A stretch of 48,638 nt of DNA from Phycisphaerae bacterium (GCA_029260015.1 JAJDEB010000025.1:1-48638); one strand, 5' to 3'; positions 40,809-48,638 are shown, counted from the stretch's first letter. Made by a program: numbers and translations. The notes: generated from the letters alone by a model not told the origin.

Positions 40809-42413
40809 ATGCCAGTTTATGCAATTTTTATGGTCCGCCATAGGGTTCGAGGCGGCTTGCTTTCAGCAGCTTTATTGGTGGGTTTGCTCAGCGCTTGCCA
40901 GAGCTGGGCCGTTGAATCAGAAAGCATTAGAAGCTTCACAGAAGGATTGGGCGCCCAGGCAGCCCCATTTGAGAAAAACCAGAACTTGCTTAATCCCGTA
41001 GAATTGCAGGCGTTTTACCGAGGTAATAAGCATCAGGCTATCTGGGACACGACCGCCCGGGGTTCCGAACGATATCGACAACTGCTCCATGCAATAGAGA
41101 ATTCAGGTTCCCACGGGTTTAACACCAATAACTACCACCTGAAGACATTGATCGACCCACAGACATCGGAATTTGCAAAGGAAATACTGGCGACAGATGC
41201 CTTTCTAGCCCAGGCGCGTCACCGCAGAATCGGCGCTGTTTCTCCGCAGACTCTTGATCCCGATTGGCGCCTGAAACTGGATGAGATTAACGCCGTTGAA
41301 ATTCTTGAACGGGCTGTTGCAGACGGAAATATTGCAAAACACCTTGAATCGCTATGGCCGAAGTCAGACGAATACAAGGCGCTGCTATCTAAACGGGCTA
41401 AATTAATAGCTGCCCCGTCGGTAGTGTCGGTCACCGTTCCACCCGGAGCTATCCTTAAACCCGGCCAGTCAGATCAGCGGATTGCGGTGTTGAAAGCCAG
41501 GCTTTTTGGCGCTGGTGATTACTCACCCGTGTATGACGATGAGCTGTTAGCGGCGGTTAAGGCATTTCAGTTTTCTGCGGGCCTTGAAGATGACGGCATG
41601 GTTGGGCCAGCAACTCTTGAGTGGCTGAATGCCGTTCATTTTTCGTGGGTCGACCGTATCGACGCGAATTTGGAACGCTGGCGCTGGTTACCGGATGAAA
41701 TACCGGAAACCCATATAAGAATCAATATCGCTGCCTTTCAGCTAAGAGCGATCAAAAACGGCGAGGATAGCCTGACCATGAGAGTGATCGTGGGAAAGCC
41801 CTATCGCCGCACCCCAGTGTTTACCGAAACCATGAAATATCTGGTTTATAACCCCTACTGGAATGTGCCCTATAGCATTGCCACAAAGGACAAACTACCC
41901 TTACTGAAGAAGGACCCCGCAGCGTTGGAAGCGCAGGGCTATGAGATAAGGCCCGCTTTGTCAGAGAGGTTTGTGGGGGTCAGTTCTGTCGATTGGAGCC
42001 CGATCACCCCTAAGCAGTTTAATTATCTGCTCAGGCAAAAGCCGGGGCCACGTAATGCCCTTGGTCAGATTAAATTCATGTTGCCTAATCAATTCTCGGT
42101 CTACCTGCACGACACGCCCGACCACAGCCTGTTTAAAAAACAGGAGCGCAGCTTTAGCTCTGGGTGTGTCAGGCTGTCTGATCCCCTGGGTCTTGCCGAG
42201 TGGGTTCTGCAAAACGATGGGCAAGGTGCAACGCCGGATTCAATACGTCAGCAGCTTGAGGGGGGTGCAACCCAAACGGTTTACCTTAAAAATCCCTTGC
42301 CTGTCCTGATCGTCTACTTCACCGCGTTTACCGACGGGCAAAATGAAATCATGTTCCGCCGTGATTTGTATGAGCGAGATAGCGCTATCATTAAGGAGCT
42401 TAGGAAAGGATGA
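40809..42413 (+). CDS. L,D-transpeptidase, YcbB/LdtD family
   Basis: A peptidoglycan cross-linking enzyme forming 3-3 mDAP bonds (or trimming such stems) in the periplasm, about 534 residues. The ATG at 40809 or the GTG at 40806, both downstream of GGGAG, are more likely than the TTG at 40800. An N-terminal signal or anchor (about 12-33) is followed by a scaffold domain, a peptidoglycan-binding domain (about 205-275, with AVKAFQFSAGLEDDGMVGPA) and the YkuD catalytic domain. The latter has YLHDTPDHSLFKKQ and the catalytic SSGCVRLSDP. It overlaps the following peptidase gene by four bases, pointing to joint action on the wall. Confidence 0.92.
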   Translation: MPVYAIFMVRHRVRGGLLSAALLVGLLSACQSWAVESESIRSFTEGLGAQAAPFEKNQNLLNPVELQAFYRGNKHQAIWDTTARGSERYRQLLHAIENSGSHGFNTNNYHLKTLIDPQTSEFAKEILATDAFLAQARHRRIGAVSPQTLDPDWRLKLDEINAVEILERAVADGNIAKHLESLWPKSDEYKALLSKRAKLIAAPSVVSVTVPPGAILKPGQSDQRIAVLKARLFGAGDYSPVYDDELLAAVKAFQFSAGLEDDGMVGPATLEWLNAVHFSWVDRIDANLERWRWLPDEIPETHIRINIAAFQLRAIKNGEDSLTMRVIVGKPYRRTPVFTETMKYLVYNPYWNVPYSIATKDKLPLLKKDPAALEAQGYEIRPALSERFVGVSSVDWSPITPKQFNYLLRQKPGPRNALGQIKFMLPNQFSVYLHDTPDHSLFKKQERSFSSGCVRLSDPLGLAEWVLQNDGQGATPDSIRQQLEGGATQTVYLKNPLPVLIVYFTAFTDGQNEIMFRRDLYERDSAIIKELRKG

Positions 42414-43342
42414 GCAGATGTTTCACCGTCTTAGTTGGTTTTTTCCTGTTGGCTTTGAACGGCTACTGCTACGCATGGGATGCGAGCCGACTGGCGACGC
42501 CCCTGGTCATCGACGACAAGGTGATTCCTTATCCAGTATTTACCCTGTTTTTTTTACCGAACCAGTCATTCAATGTGCATTTCAAGGATGCGAAACACGG
42601 CGGGACTCTGACCTTCAATGGCGTTTCTGAAGCAGTCGGTGGCCAGGCACTTGTCGTCCCTGGGGCCCCTGGAATTTATCCGCTTAAGGTCGTCAACTCA
42701 GTGGGAGGCGAGGAGGCGAATATCAACATCGTCGCCATGGTGCCTACCAGCGAGACAGATAAAAAAGGCTATCTCAGGGCTTACAGAATCGGCCAATATC
42801 CAGCGAAGGCGCTGAAAGGCAATGAAATATATCTGCCACCGAGGGGTTTTGTAGAAGTTACCCAGGAGAATCGGAATACTAGAATTTCCCCCAATTTCGT
42901 CCTCGGGCAGTTTATTTCCAAACAGTCTCAGCCGTATCCCAAGTACCTGGTGTTACGCGCGAACTTGCTACTAAAACTAGAAAACATTTTGGCAGCATTA
43001 AATCAAAGTGGAAAAACAACCGACGGGTTTGTCATTATGAGTGGCTACCGGACACCCTGGTACAACCAGCTCATTGGCAATGTTCCCTATAGTCGCCATG
43101 TATGGGGCGGAGCCAGCGATCTTTATATTGATGAGAATCCAAAAGATGGCGTTATGGATGATCTCAACGGCGACGGTAAGGCGAACCGCGCAGATGCGCT
43201 GTGGCTAGCAGATTTTGTCAATGATATGTCAAGGCGAGGGGCTTTTGGACCTCGTATTGGCGGACTCGGAGTTTACGGCGCCAATTCCGCTCACGGGCCG
43301 TTTGTTCACGTGGATGTAAGAGGTGAGCGGGCCCGATGGTAA
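42410..43342 (+). CDS. Secreted M15-like peptidase (DUF882/YcbK-related)
   Basis: A 310-residue secreted protein with a signal peptide (about 1-23). The N-terminal part is a beta-sandwich-like region (about 25-130). The C-terminal part resembles D-Ala-D-Ala carboxypeptidases/endopeptidases of the M15/DUF882 group. Zn-ligand candidates are the His and Asp in YSRHVWGGASDLYID and the His in HGPFVHVDVRGERARW. A DxNxDGxxxxxD-like stretch (DDLNGDGKANRADA) looks like a Ca-binding dockerin/EF-hand loop. Coupling to the L,D-transpeptidase mirrors the E. coli ycbB-ycbK neighbourhood. Confidence 0.85.
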   Translation: MSRCFTVLVGFFLLALNGYCYAWDASRLATPLVIDDKVIPYPVFTLFFLPNQSFNVHFKDAKHGGTLTFNGVSEAVGGQALVVPGAPGIYPLKVVNSVGGEEANINIVAMVPTSETDKKGYLRAYRIGQYPAKALKGNEIYLPPRGFVEVTQENRNTRISPNFVLGQFISKQSQPYPKYLVLRANLLLKLENILAALNQSGKTTDGFVIMSGYRTPWYNQLIGNVPYSRHVWGGASDLYIDENPKDGVMDDLNGDGKANRADALWLADFVNDMSRRGAFGPRIGGLGVYGANSAHGPFVHVDVRGERARW

Positions 43343-43408
43343 TAAATCAGGGGGCTCCTCTCGGTAGGACCTGGCCGAATGACAGAATAGTCATGCTCAG
43401 TCTAAATG

Positions 43409-44461
43409 TCAGATAATAGGGCTCTCGGAGTGGGGGGCTGATATAGGTTCAGGTGAGTGTTCCTCCTGAAATTCATCAACCTTGGCTTCAATTTCCTGAA
43501 TATCTTCAAAGCGGGCAATGTGATACAGCGCGTCACCCTCGTTGACCAGTGGCAGGTTAGTTCGCCCGATGACAATGCCACTAAATGTTGCGGTGATCTC
43601 CACTTCTCTTTCACCAAAGGGATCGGCGACTATGCCCAGAAGCGTCCCATTTTTAACTCTTCCGCCCAAGGGCACCATGGCCCTGAGAATGCCGCTGCTC
43701 GGCGCGCGTTCCCATGAACTCGAGCGTGCTACTACCGGTTCTGCCTGCGCTTTTGATTTGGCGCGTGAAGCGGGCAACATACCCAGTGAGCGCATAACAT
43801 TTACAATGCCCTTAACACCGGCTCGAATCCCCACTTCGTCAAAACGCAGCGCTTCACCTGCCTCATATAACAGCGTGGGAATGCCGTATTCCGAGGCGGA
43901 CTCCCTCAAGGAGCCATCGCGCAGGTTGGACGAAATAATCACCGGGACCTGAAAGGCCCTGGCCATACGGTTTGTTTCGTCGTCATCCAGGTTAGCCCTG
44001 ATCTGTGGCAGGTTACTCCGGTGAATGGCACCCGTGTGCAAGTCGATACCGTGGGTACTCTTGGCCACAATTTCTGTCATAAATAAATTGGCAAGCCTGG
44101 CTGCCAAAGAACCCTTGTCTGTACCGGGAAAAGATCGGTTGAGGTCGCGGCGATCCGGCAAATAACGAGAATGACTGATGAGACCATGGATGTTGACAAT
44201 AGGTACAGCCAGAACGGTACCTTTTAGTTGTTTAAGTACCGGAAGTTTCAGCACACGGCGAATAATCTCAACACCGTTAATTTCATCGCCATGGATAGCA
44301 GCGCTGAGAAACAGGCATGGTCCCGCGCGTTTGCCGGCTACGACATGCACGGGTATCGTCATGGGAGCATGGGTGTAAAGGCGTCCAGCCGGTAGGTCGA
44401 TGGTGGTTCGCGCTCCCGGTTTAACGGCAACACCATTTATAGTGAAAGGCTCCGCGCTCAT
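43409..44461 (-). CDS. Succinylglutamate desuccinylase/aspartoacylase-family protein
   Basis: A 350-residue zinc-dependent acylase/carboxypeptidase-like protein of the M14-related AstE/AspA superfamily. Zn ligands are seen in AAIHGDEINGVEI (His, Glu) and IDLHTGAI (His), and RRDLNRSFPG supplies the substrate-binding arginine region. The C-terminal beta domain (about 245-335) has GILRAMVPLGGRVKNGTLLG. It ends the rimB-rimK operon, 5 bases after rimK. In related bacteria this trio occurs together and is linked to glutamate-tail modification; the true substrate is unknown. Confidence 0.9.
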   Translation of the reverse strand: MSAEPFTINGVAVKPGARTTIDLPAGRLYTHAPMTIPVHVVAGKRAGPCLFLSAAIHGDEINGVEIIRRVLKLPVLKQLKGTVLAVPIVNIHGLISHSRYLPDRRDLNRSFPGTDKGSLAARLANLFMTEIVAKSTHGIDLHTGAIHRSNLPQIRANLDDDETNRMARAFQVPVIISSNLRDGSLRESASEYGIPTLLYEAGEALRFDEVGIRAGVKGIVNVMRSLGMLPASRAKSKAQAEPVVARSSSWERAPSSGILRAMVPLGGRVKNGTLLGIVADPFGEREVEITATFSGIVIGRTNLPLVNEGDALYHIARFEDIQEIEAKVDEFQEEHSPEPISAPHSESPII

Positions 44462-44466
44462 CGTGT

Positions 44467-45372
44467 TCAGCCTTTGCCTCGGGTACGAGTTTTGTGAGGC
44501 TTGGCATTTTTCTCAATAAACTCAATGATCATGCCGGCAACATCTTTGCCCGTCGCTGTTTCTATGCCTTCAAGGCCTGGCGAAGAGTTGACCTCCATAA
44601 CCAGAGGGCCACGCTCTGAGCGGAGAAGGTCAACCCCTGCTACATTGAGACCCATGATATTGGCGGCTTTAACCGCTGTCGCGCGTTCCTTTGGAGAAAT
44701 TTTTACCAGCGAAGCCGAACCGCCGCGATGCAAGTTAGAGCGGAATTCACCGGGCTGAGCCTGCCGCTTTATCGCGGCAACGACTTTGTCTCCAATCACA
44801 AAACAGCGGATATCCGAACCACCGGCCTCTTTTATATATTCCTGAACCATAATGTTGGCTTTTAATCCCATAAAGGCCTCGATGACGCTTTCCGCCGCCT
44901 TTTTTGTTTCGGCCAAAACCACGCCGATGCCTTGCGTGCCTTCCAGCAGTTTTATCACCAGAGGGGCTCCGCCAGCCATTTTGATCAGATCCTGAATATC
45001 GTCGGGATCATGGGCAAACCCGGTATTGGGCATACCGATATCTTTGCGCGATAATAGCTGCAAGGAGCGTAATTTGTCTCGGGAACGGCTAATGGCGACA
45101 GATTCATTCAGCGGAAAAGAGCCCGTCATTTCAAATTGCCGCAAAACAGCCGTCCCATAGAATGTCACTGACGCGCCAATGCGCGGAATGATGGCATCAA
45201 AATTCGGCAGGCTCTTGCCTTTGAAGTGCACCTCTGGTTTGTTGGAGGCGATATCCATATAGCTGCGCAATACATCTATGACCATGGGCTCGTGGCCGCG
45301 TTGTTCACAGGCTTCAACCAGACGCCGAGTGGAGTAGAGTTTATGGTTGCGGGATAAAATAGCTATTTTCAA
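44467..45372 (-). CDS. rimK: RimK-family ATP-grasp glutamate ligase
   Basis: A 301-residue ATP-grasp enzyme. RimK adds glutamate residues to the C-terminus of ribosomal protein S6 and can make poly-alpha-glutamate. Features are the N-terminal segment [20 protein letters not shown], the ATP-binding lysine and [14 protein letters not shown] loop, and the Mg-binding [14 protein letters not shown] motif. The ATG overlaps the rimB stop, so the two are coupled. Length and motifs are normal. Confidence 0.95.
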   Translation of the reverse strand: MKIAILSRNHKLYSTRRLVEACEQRGHEPMVIDVLRSYMDIASNKPEVHFKGKSLPNFDAIIPRIGASVTFYGTAVLRQFEMTGSFPLNESVAISRSRDKLRSLQLLSRKDIGMPNTGFAHDPDDIQDLIKMAGGAPLVIKLLEGTQGIGVVLAETKKAAESVIEAFMGLKANIMVQEYIKEAGGSDIRCFVIGDKVVAAIKRQAQPGEFRSNLHRGGSASLVKISPKERATAVKAANIMGLNVAGVDLLRSERGPLVMEVNSSPGLEGIETATGKDVAGMIIEFIEKNAKPHKTRTRGKG

Positions 45373-45845
45373 TTTATATTCTCCTTGGTAGATATGTTGC
45401 GAAGCGAGTTTTCTACATTGCCTAAAAGGTGGGATGCTCCAGGATTAACGATGACCTTGTCTTGCATAGCCGTTCGTCCAAGCAACATGCGAAAGCGCAT
45501 GGTATCGCGATTCGTTAACGTGATTTCGATAGGCCATTGCGTCTTGCCCAACTCCAGCAGTGTAGAGATGACATAGCGTTCTTCCCTGTGGCCACCGGAA
45601 TCTGTGACAATTCTTTTATCGACAACTTCTGCTTCGCAAAACACCTCCGTATCTGGGTCGTGTTGGTGGGGGTGCATGCCGAAGCGCACCCAGGCTGACC
45701 GACCCTTGTTGAAGGGTTCAAGACTAAAGGCATGCAGGCAGGATGTTCTGGCGCCGGTATCAATCTTGGCCTTCAGCGGTGGAAGATTCAGGTCCGGTAG
45801 AAGAACCCATTCACGCCATCCCAGGGTTATTGGTGTGTTATTCAC
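45369..45845 (-). CDS. rimB: RimB-like ATP-dependent zinc protease family protein
   Basis: A 158-residue protein of the RimB/retropepsin-like family: [20 protein letters not shown] followed by [11 protein letters not shown], with the aspartic-protease-like DTGA signature, and a C-terminal [20 protein letters not shown]. In Pseudomonas RimB works with RimK to control poly-glutamylation of S6. The start is GTG at 45845, with AAGGAA 9-10 bases upstream. The IS3 remnant ends just before this site, so the operon's native promoter may have been displaced. Confidence 0.9.
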   Translation of the reverse strand: MNNTPITLGWREWVLLPDLNLPPLKAKIDTGARTSCLHAFSLEPFNKGRSAWVRFGMHPHQHDPDTEVFCEAEVVDKRIVTDSGGHREERYVISTLLELGKTQWPIEITLTNRDTMRFRMLLGRTAMQDKVIVNPGASHLLGNVENSLRNISTKENIN

Positions 45846-45864
45846 TTTTAGGGATTCCTTAACA

Positions 45865-46090
45865 GTGGCCTGCTCCGTCGAAAACGGATACTCATGGAAA
45901 AGATATTTAATTTTCGATATTGTTCGGGGCTGAGGTAGTCAAAGGCACTGTGCCTCCTCTTCCTGTAGTAATCAACCTTGATGTATTCAAAGGCAGTTTA
46001 GCGCATTCGAGTAGGGTTTATTAACGATTCATATAGAAAGATCTTCACCATAAGGGAATCAAAGATACTCTCTACAGAGGTATTATGCTC
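45865..46090 (-). mobile_element. IS3-family transposase 3' remnant and terminal sequence
   Basis: On the minus strand the translation reads SVESIFDSLMVKIFLYESL, a nonsense codon within LINPTRMR*, then TAFEYIKVDYYRKRRHSAFD and YLSPEQYRK, the C-terminal end of an IS3-group OrfB including the DDE glutamate. Beyond the stop, sequence like TATCCGTTTTCGACGGAGCA at about 45870-45890 resembles the terminal repeat of such elements. The 5' two-thirds of the transposase are gone. Confidence 0.85.
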
Positions 46091-46558
46091 AAAGCTCTCG
46101 GTGTGCCCCTTGTAGTGTTTTAGGTATGATGGGATGGGTTCTCCCAGTAATTGACTCTTCGGATGTCGGGCTTCCTCAACGATATTTTCTTTGCGGCGGT
46201 GTCAGTTCCGGTCACCCAGGTCGTCGGTAGCGGGCTATTGCTCGGCAAGTCTCTTGCTATCTAATCCTTCCTGGGCATCGTCGGGGCACTTCGGTTAAAC
46301 CGGTTGCCGCGTTACAGGTCTAGTTTAGTCCTACTCGGATAAATCAAATTTTGTCGTGAATGGTAGGACAGTCACTTGGTATAAAAAATATTCAAAAATT
46401 ATTTATAATGGTATTCAATTCGACACTAATGCATAAGCTCTTGATAATGCTGAAGCACTGGAACGCTCTGAAACCTATAGAGATCATTTACAGAGCGATG
46501 CTGCATTGGCGCCGCTTAAAGAGCTACGAACCCTTCAATCAATTGCTGGATAAAGTAC
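46091..46558. other. Decayed accessory DNA with gene fragments
   Basis: No intact gene is supported. A 33-codon frame (46163-46264) encodes a hydrophobic segment (NDIFFAAVSVPVTQVVGSGL) and may be a membrane-protein fragment. A frame at 46437-46553 (ALDNAEALERSETYRDHLQS...LAPLKELRTLQS) looks like the tail of a TPR-type protein. An ORF from 46360 to 46569 overlaps it in another frame and is less protein-like. Confidence 0.35.
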
Positions 46559-46954
46559 GTGAAACTTAACTTTAATCTGGAAGACGCTAGTCAGGTTGCT
46601 ATAGGTGCTTTCGCTTTGGCGGTACCCATCTCTTTTTCTGAAGAAGCCTGGAGTCTAAGTGAAACGCTCCCTGCCGGGAACATCATGCTCATGGCTTGTC
46701 TTTCGGTCATATTTTTGGCGTTCTTCGCCTATGAAAGCGTTTTTCAGGGTGATATTGCCTATCGCATCCCCGTTTTTCTTATTCGAATACTGATTGCTTA
46801 TACCGTTGCAGGGCTTGTTGTGGCCTTGGTATTAGCGGCCCTCGATAAATTCCCCATAGTGTCCGAGCCCGTCATCGCGGTTAAAAGGTTAATCATCATT
46901 GCCATGCCTGCTTCAATGGGCGCAATCATTGTTGATTCTTTTGATAAAGAGTAA
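46559..46954 (+). CDS. DUF2391-type small integral membrane protein
   Basis: A 131-residue protein with a GTG start and four helices (IGAFALAVPISF, IMLMACLSVIFLAFFAYESV, RIPVFLIRILIAYTVAGLVV, RLIIIAMPASMGAIIVDSF). The pattern fits the DUF2391 (TIGR02587-like) putative membrane protein family. Function is unknown. The stop overlaps the next ORF by one base. Confidence 0.7.
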   Translation: MKLNFNLEDASQVAIGAFALAVPISFSEEAWSLSETLPAGNIMLMACLSVIFLAFFAYESVFQGDIAYRIPVFLIRILIAYTVAGLVVALVLAALDKFPIVSEPVIAVKRLIIIAMPASMGAIIVDSFDKE

Positions 46955-47226
46955 TGAAGGCTTGTCTGTCTCTGCTCAGTCCGATCGTCCAGAAATACAG
47001 GTGCTATCTTCGGGGCAGCTCAGATTTCAGTGAATTTCTTTACAGTGCGCGGGCATTAAATCAGGAGATGAGCGCCCGACCTGGAGGGATAGAGCCACTC
47101 TTTTTTGCGAATACTTTTTATGAATTTCTGGACATGGTGTTTTTCATGGTATCGAGCATGACTACCCTTCGCGAACCCACACCATCACTTGCTTTTTCAA
47201 GCTTGTTTACACTCGAGTGGGAGTAG
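46954..47226 (+). CDS. Hypothetical ORF ending in the repeat element
   Basis: A 90-codon frame following the DUF2391-type gene without a gap. Its first 50 codons encode no recognised domain and its last 38 codons lie inside repeat copy 2 (LDMVFFMVSS...). It is probably a fragment or chance frame created by the repeat; expression is possible through coupling. Confidence 0.3.
   Translation: MKACLSLLSPIVQKYRCYLRGSSDFSEFLYSARALNQEMSARPGGIEPLFFANTFYEFLDMVFFMVSSMTTLREPTPSLAFSSLFTLEWE
47109..47226 (+). repeat. Direct repeat flanking vapBC, copy 2 (left)
   Basis: The 118-bp unit begins with the 44-bp core shared with 13719-13762 and ends with GTTTACACTCGAGTGGGAGT. Both ends are matched in order and orientation by 48313-48417, with the middle diverged. 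It lies 307 bases beyond the toxin gene's 3' end. Confidence 0.6.
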
Positions 47227-47532
47227 GCCAGATCTGGCACTGGCAGGCATCAGATCACATTTTAATCCTTGTAACTACCAGGCTTGCCTCCATCACGTCT
47301 GGCATCTGCTGGCACTGGCTGGCACCTCCAAGCAAACTTTTTCAAGGTGTAAATCATGGTATCGCGGTGCTTATTATCAGTGCGGCGATTCCATGTCATT
47401 AGTGTTGAGCCGTTCATGGTATTCGTGATTGAGCACTGCCACACTAGGCTGGACGGCATCAAGTAAGAGCGACGAAAACTGAAGTCCATAAATAAATGCC
47501 GGCCGGAATGAGTTTTTGGCAGGCGTCACTGG
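47227..47532. other. Gap with short CTGGCA-type repeats
   Basis: No gene seen. The first 110 bases are rich in CTGGCAC/CTGGCAT repeats (for example 47233-47247 and 47299-47325). Two further partial matches to the repeat core, ATCATGGTATCG and TTCATGGTATTCG, occur near 47354 and 47408. Confidence 0.4.
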
Positions 47533-47949
47533 CTAGGCCTGTAGCCAGTTCTCCACTTTCAGCCTTGGCACCCCCCGGGGGAATTCCCCGACATTGGCGG
47601 TTACAACTGTAAGGTCATTTGCGAGAGCATGTGCAGCGATCAGTAGGTCATTTGGCCCAATAGGTGTCCCCTGACGTGTGAGGTGATGGCGTAATGTTGC
47701 ATACTGGCGGTCAGTGGGTGTTTCCAGTGGCAGGATTTCCAGTGCCGAAAGGACCAGGTCGATGCGTTCTGCAAGTTTTTCAGAGTTTGACTTGATTGCG
47801 CCATAGCGCAGTTCCGCGGCTACAATGATGCTGGTGCAGATAGTATCCTCGCCTGCCTTGGTGATTTGTGTTGCTATTACGCCTTGCGGATTGCGGATAA
47901 GGTCGGACAGGATGTTGGTACCCAGTAAATACGCCAGCGATGCACTCAT
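47533..47949 (-). CDS. vapC: VapC-type PIN-domain toxin, first catalytic Asp replaced
   Basis: A 138-residue PIN-domain protein that would be an RNase toxin. The family usually begins YLLDTNILSDL; here it reads YLLGTNILSDL, with G10 replacing the first metal-binding aspartate. The second acidic residue (AAELRYGA) and the third (GPNDLLIAAHAL) remain, and the C-terminal VTANVGEFPRGVP lacks the usual basic residue. Overlap with the antitoxin gene (ATGA) is intact. The toxin is likely weak or inactive, unless a start or sequence error is involved. Confidence 0.88.
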   Translation of the reverse strand: MSASLAYLLGTNILSDLIRNPQGVIATQITKAGEDTICTSIIVAAELRYGAIKSNSEKLAERIDLVLSALEILPLETPTDRQYATLRHHLTRQGTPIGPNDLLIAAHALANDLTVVTANVGEFPRGVPRLKVENWLQA

Positions 47950-48188
47950 AGCAGCACGTCATCCAGTGGAGGCAGGTCATCATCGATATTGGGGAAGGCT
48001 TCAGTCAAGGGATCCAGAGATGCTAGCAGCGCCAGCAGCCTGCCTTTACGGATCGGCTCCACGATCAGCCGGTCCCCCTCTTTGTGGATGAGCGCTTCCT
48101 CACCCTCCAACTCGAACTCGCGAGGGATGCGTAGTGCCTGGTTACGCCCGTTGCGAAAGAGGCGTACATGTCGTTCAGGAGTTGACAT
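47946..48188 (-). CDS. vapB: VapB-type antitoxin (AbrB/MazE-like)
   Basis: An 80-residue antitoxin if started at the ATG at 48188 (MSTPERHVRLFRNGRNQALR); the upstream frame to 48215 is less typical. The N-terminal swapped-hairpin DNA-binding fold is seen in VRLFRNGRNQALRIPREFEL and the C-terminal acidic tail (FPNIDDDLPPLDDVLL) would wrap the toxin. It precedes vapC with a 4-base overlap. Confidence 0.88.
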   Translation of the reverse strand: MSTPERHVRLFRNGRNQALRIPREFELEGEEALIHKEGDRLIVEPIRKGRLLALLASLDPLTEAFPNIDDDLPPLDDVLL

Positions 48189-48210
48189 TCGAGTATCCTT
48201 CGGTTTATCA

Positions 48211-48220
48211 AGCATATGCT
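48211..48220. promoter_or_regulatory. Candidate VapB operator palindrome
   Basis: AGCATATGCT is a perfect 10-bp palindrome 23 bases upstream of the preferred vapB start, where autoregulated toxin-antitoxin operons carry their operator. Assignment is by position only. Confidence 0.35.
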
Positions 48221-48312
48221 AAAGCAGATGCCTAGAGGTTGAGTAAGTCAACCAAGCTGATCACTGTGGGACGTGACAGTGTTCTCACGGTAATTTACGA
48301 GGAGATTTGCAG

Positions 48313-48417
48313 CGAATTCTGAGCATGGTATTTTTCATGGTATTACCGCATATACCAATAACTAACCCATTGATACTAAAGTTTAAAAATTGCTCATTTA
48401 CAACCGAGTGGGAGTGA
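48313..48417 (+). repeat. Direct repeat flanking vapBC, copy 3 (right)
   Basis: The unit starts with a 30-bp match to the shared core (GAATTCTGAGCATGGTATTT and the next TTCATGGTAT) and ends ATTTACAACCGAGTGGGAGT, matching both ends of copy 2. The interior has diverged. It lies about 95 bases upstream of vapB. Confidence 0.6.
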
Positions 48418-48638
48418 CTTCGCGCCCGCGATACGCAGGTAACTAAAGGTATTAACGCTAATCAGCCCGTGTAATTTTAAAAAACAAAGGGTAGCGTCCC
48501 GAATGGCACTTACTTAAGCTTTTCAGGATGACCATTTTTTCTTATTTCCTCTCTTGCAATCGCCCGTGTTTTGGATAGTAGCGGGAATGGTTTAGGCCTT
48601 CGTTTCACTGCCCTGGGTTCAATCCTTCCTGGTCGGTT
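48418..48638. other. Right edge of window, no feature recognised
   Basis: No gene or RNA is supported. A stretch near 48618-48634 (GGGTTCAATCCTTCCTGG) superficially resembles a tRNA T-arm, and AATCCTTCCTGG also occurs at 46263-46274, but neither context gives a structure. Confidence 0.3.

Noticed and set aside
47109..48417. Integron attC sites around vapBC
   Set aside because: The repeats lack the GTTRRRY core and the paired R/L boxes of attC, and no integrase is present.
48610..48638. Possible tRNA T-arm at the window edge
   Set aside because: Only the GGGTTCAATCC string fits; no acceptor, anticodon or D arm can be folded around it.
1..48638. CRISPR arrays, prophage blocks, rRNA or replication origins
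   Set aside because: No regularly spaced repeats, phage structural genes, rRNA sequence or iteron/DnaA-box clusters were seen on reading both strands.

Overview
The window looks like a chromosomal segment of a free-living, motile or surface-associated gammaproteobacterium. This is inferred from the TamA/TamB outer-membrane assembly pair, the YcbB-type L,D-transpeptidase, the RimB/RimK/AstE-like trio and the general protein styles. No rRNA, tRNA, CRISPR array or phage block was recognised. Base composition by eye is moderate, with a visibly GC-richer stretch over the Mrp-like operon (about 31.9-38.8 kb).

Region 1 (154-1593, minus) is a dicarboxylate/amino-acid:cation symporter. Region 2 (13502 down to 1909, minus) is a nine-gene chemosensory operon. 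In transcription order it encodes a REC-HD-GYP phosphodiesterase, a CheW, a CheR with C-terminal TPRs, a second CheW with a long N-terminal extension, a cytoplasmic globin-coupled receptor, a membrane receptor with two HAMP-like segments, a CheA with a C-terminal receiver, CheB, and a small protein resembling an HPt domain without the phospho-histidine. The CheW/CheR-TPR/CheW/CheA-REC/CheB layout follows the Wsp surface-sensing system, but the output is a predicted c-di-GMP phosphodiesterase rather than the WspR diguanylate cyclase, and one input is a haem globin.

Region 3 (13.7-23.2 kb, minus) starts with a decayed fumarase C remnant. It continues with a DUF432-mscS-tamA-tamB gene run, a frameshifted Kef-type antiporter remnant, a PsiE-like protein and a MarC-family protein. 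Region 4 (23.4-31.4 kb, mostly plus) holds a CorA-family channel translationally coupled to a large MscS-type channel, an MFS transporter (minus), an IS3-family transposase remnant, a short inverted-repeat element, a DUF21 membrane protein, a small secreted protein, and a DUF211/VIT1-like pair.

Region 5 (31.8-38.8 kb, plus) is an Mrp/Mbh-type cation/proton antiporter operon with E, F, G, a DUF4040 subunit, a fused MbhE-MrpB-like subunit, C, and three antiporter-like subunits. The last of these has lost the usual membrane glutamate. A 39-codon membrane ORF is coupled to its start. Region 6 (39.2-43.3 kb, plus) is an envelope block: OmpA-type lipoprotein, L,D-transpeptidase and an M15-like peptidase. 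Region 7 (43.4-45.8 kb, minus) is the RimB-RimK-AstE-like operon with an IS3 remnant directly upstream.

Region 8 (46-48.6 kb) is decayed accessory DNA: a DUF2391-type membrane protein, fragments, and a vapBC-type toxin-antitoxin pair lying between two direct copies of a 105-118 bp repeat. The toxin lacks its first catalytic aspartate. A related 44 bp core also abuts the fumC remnant. In-frame short tandem duplications recur across the window.
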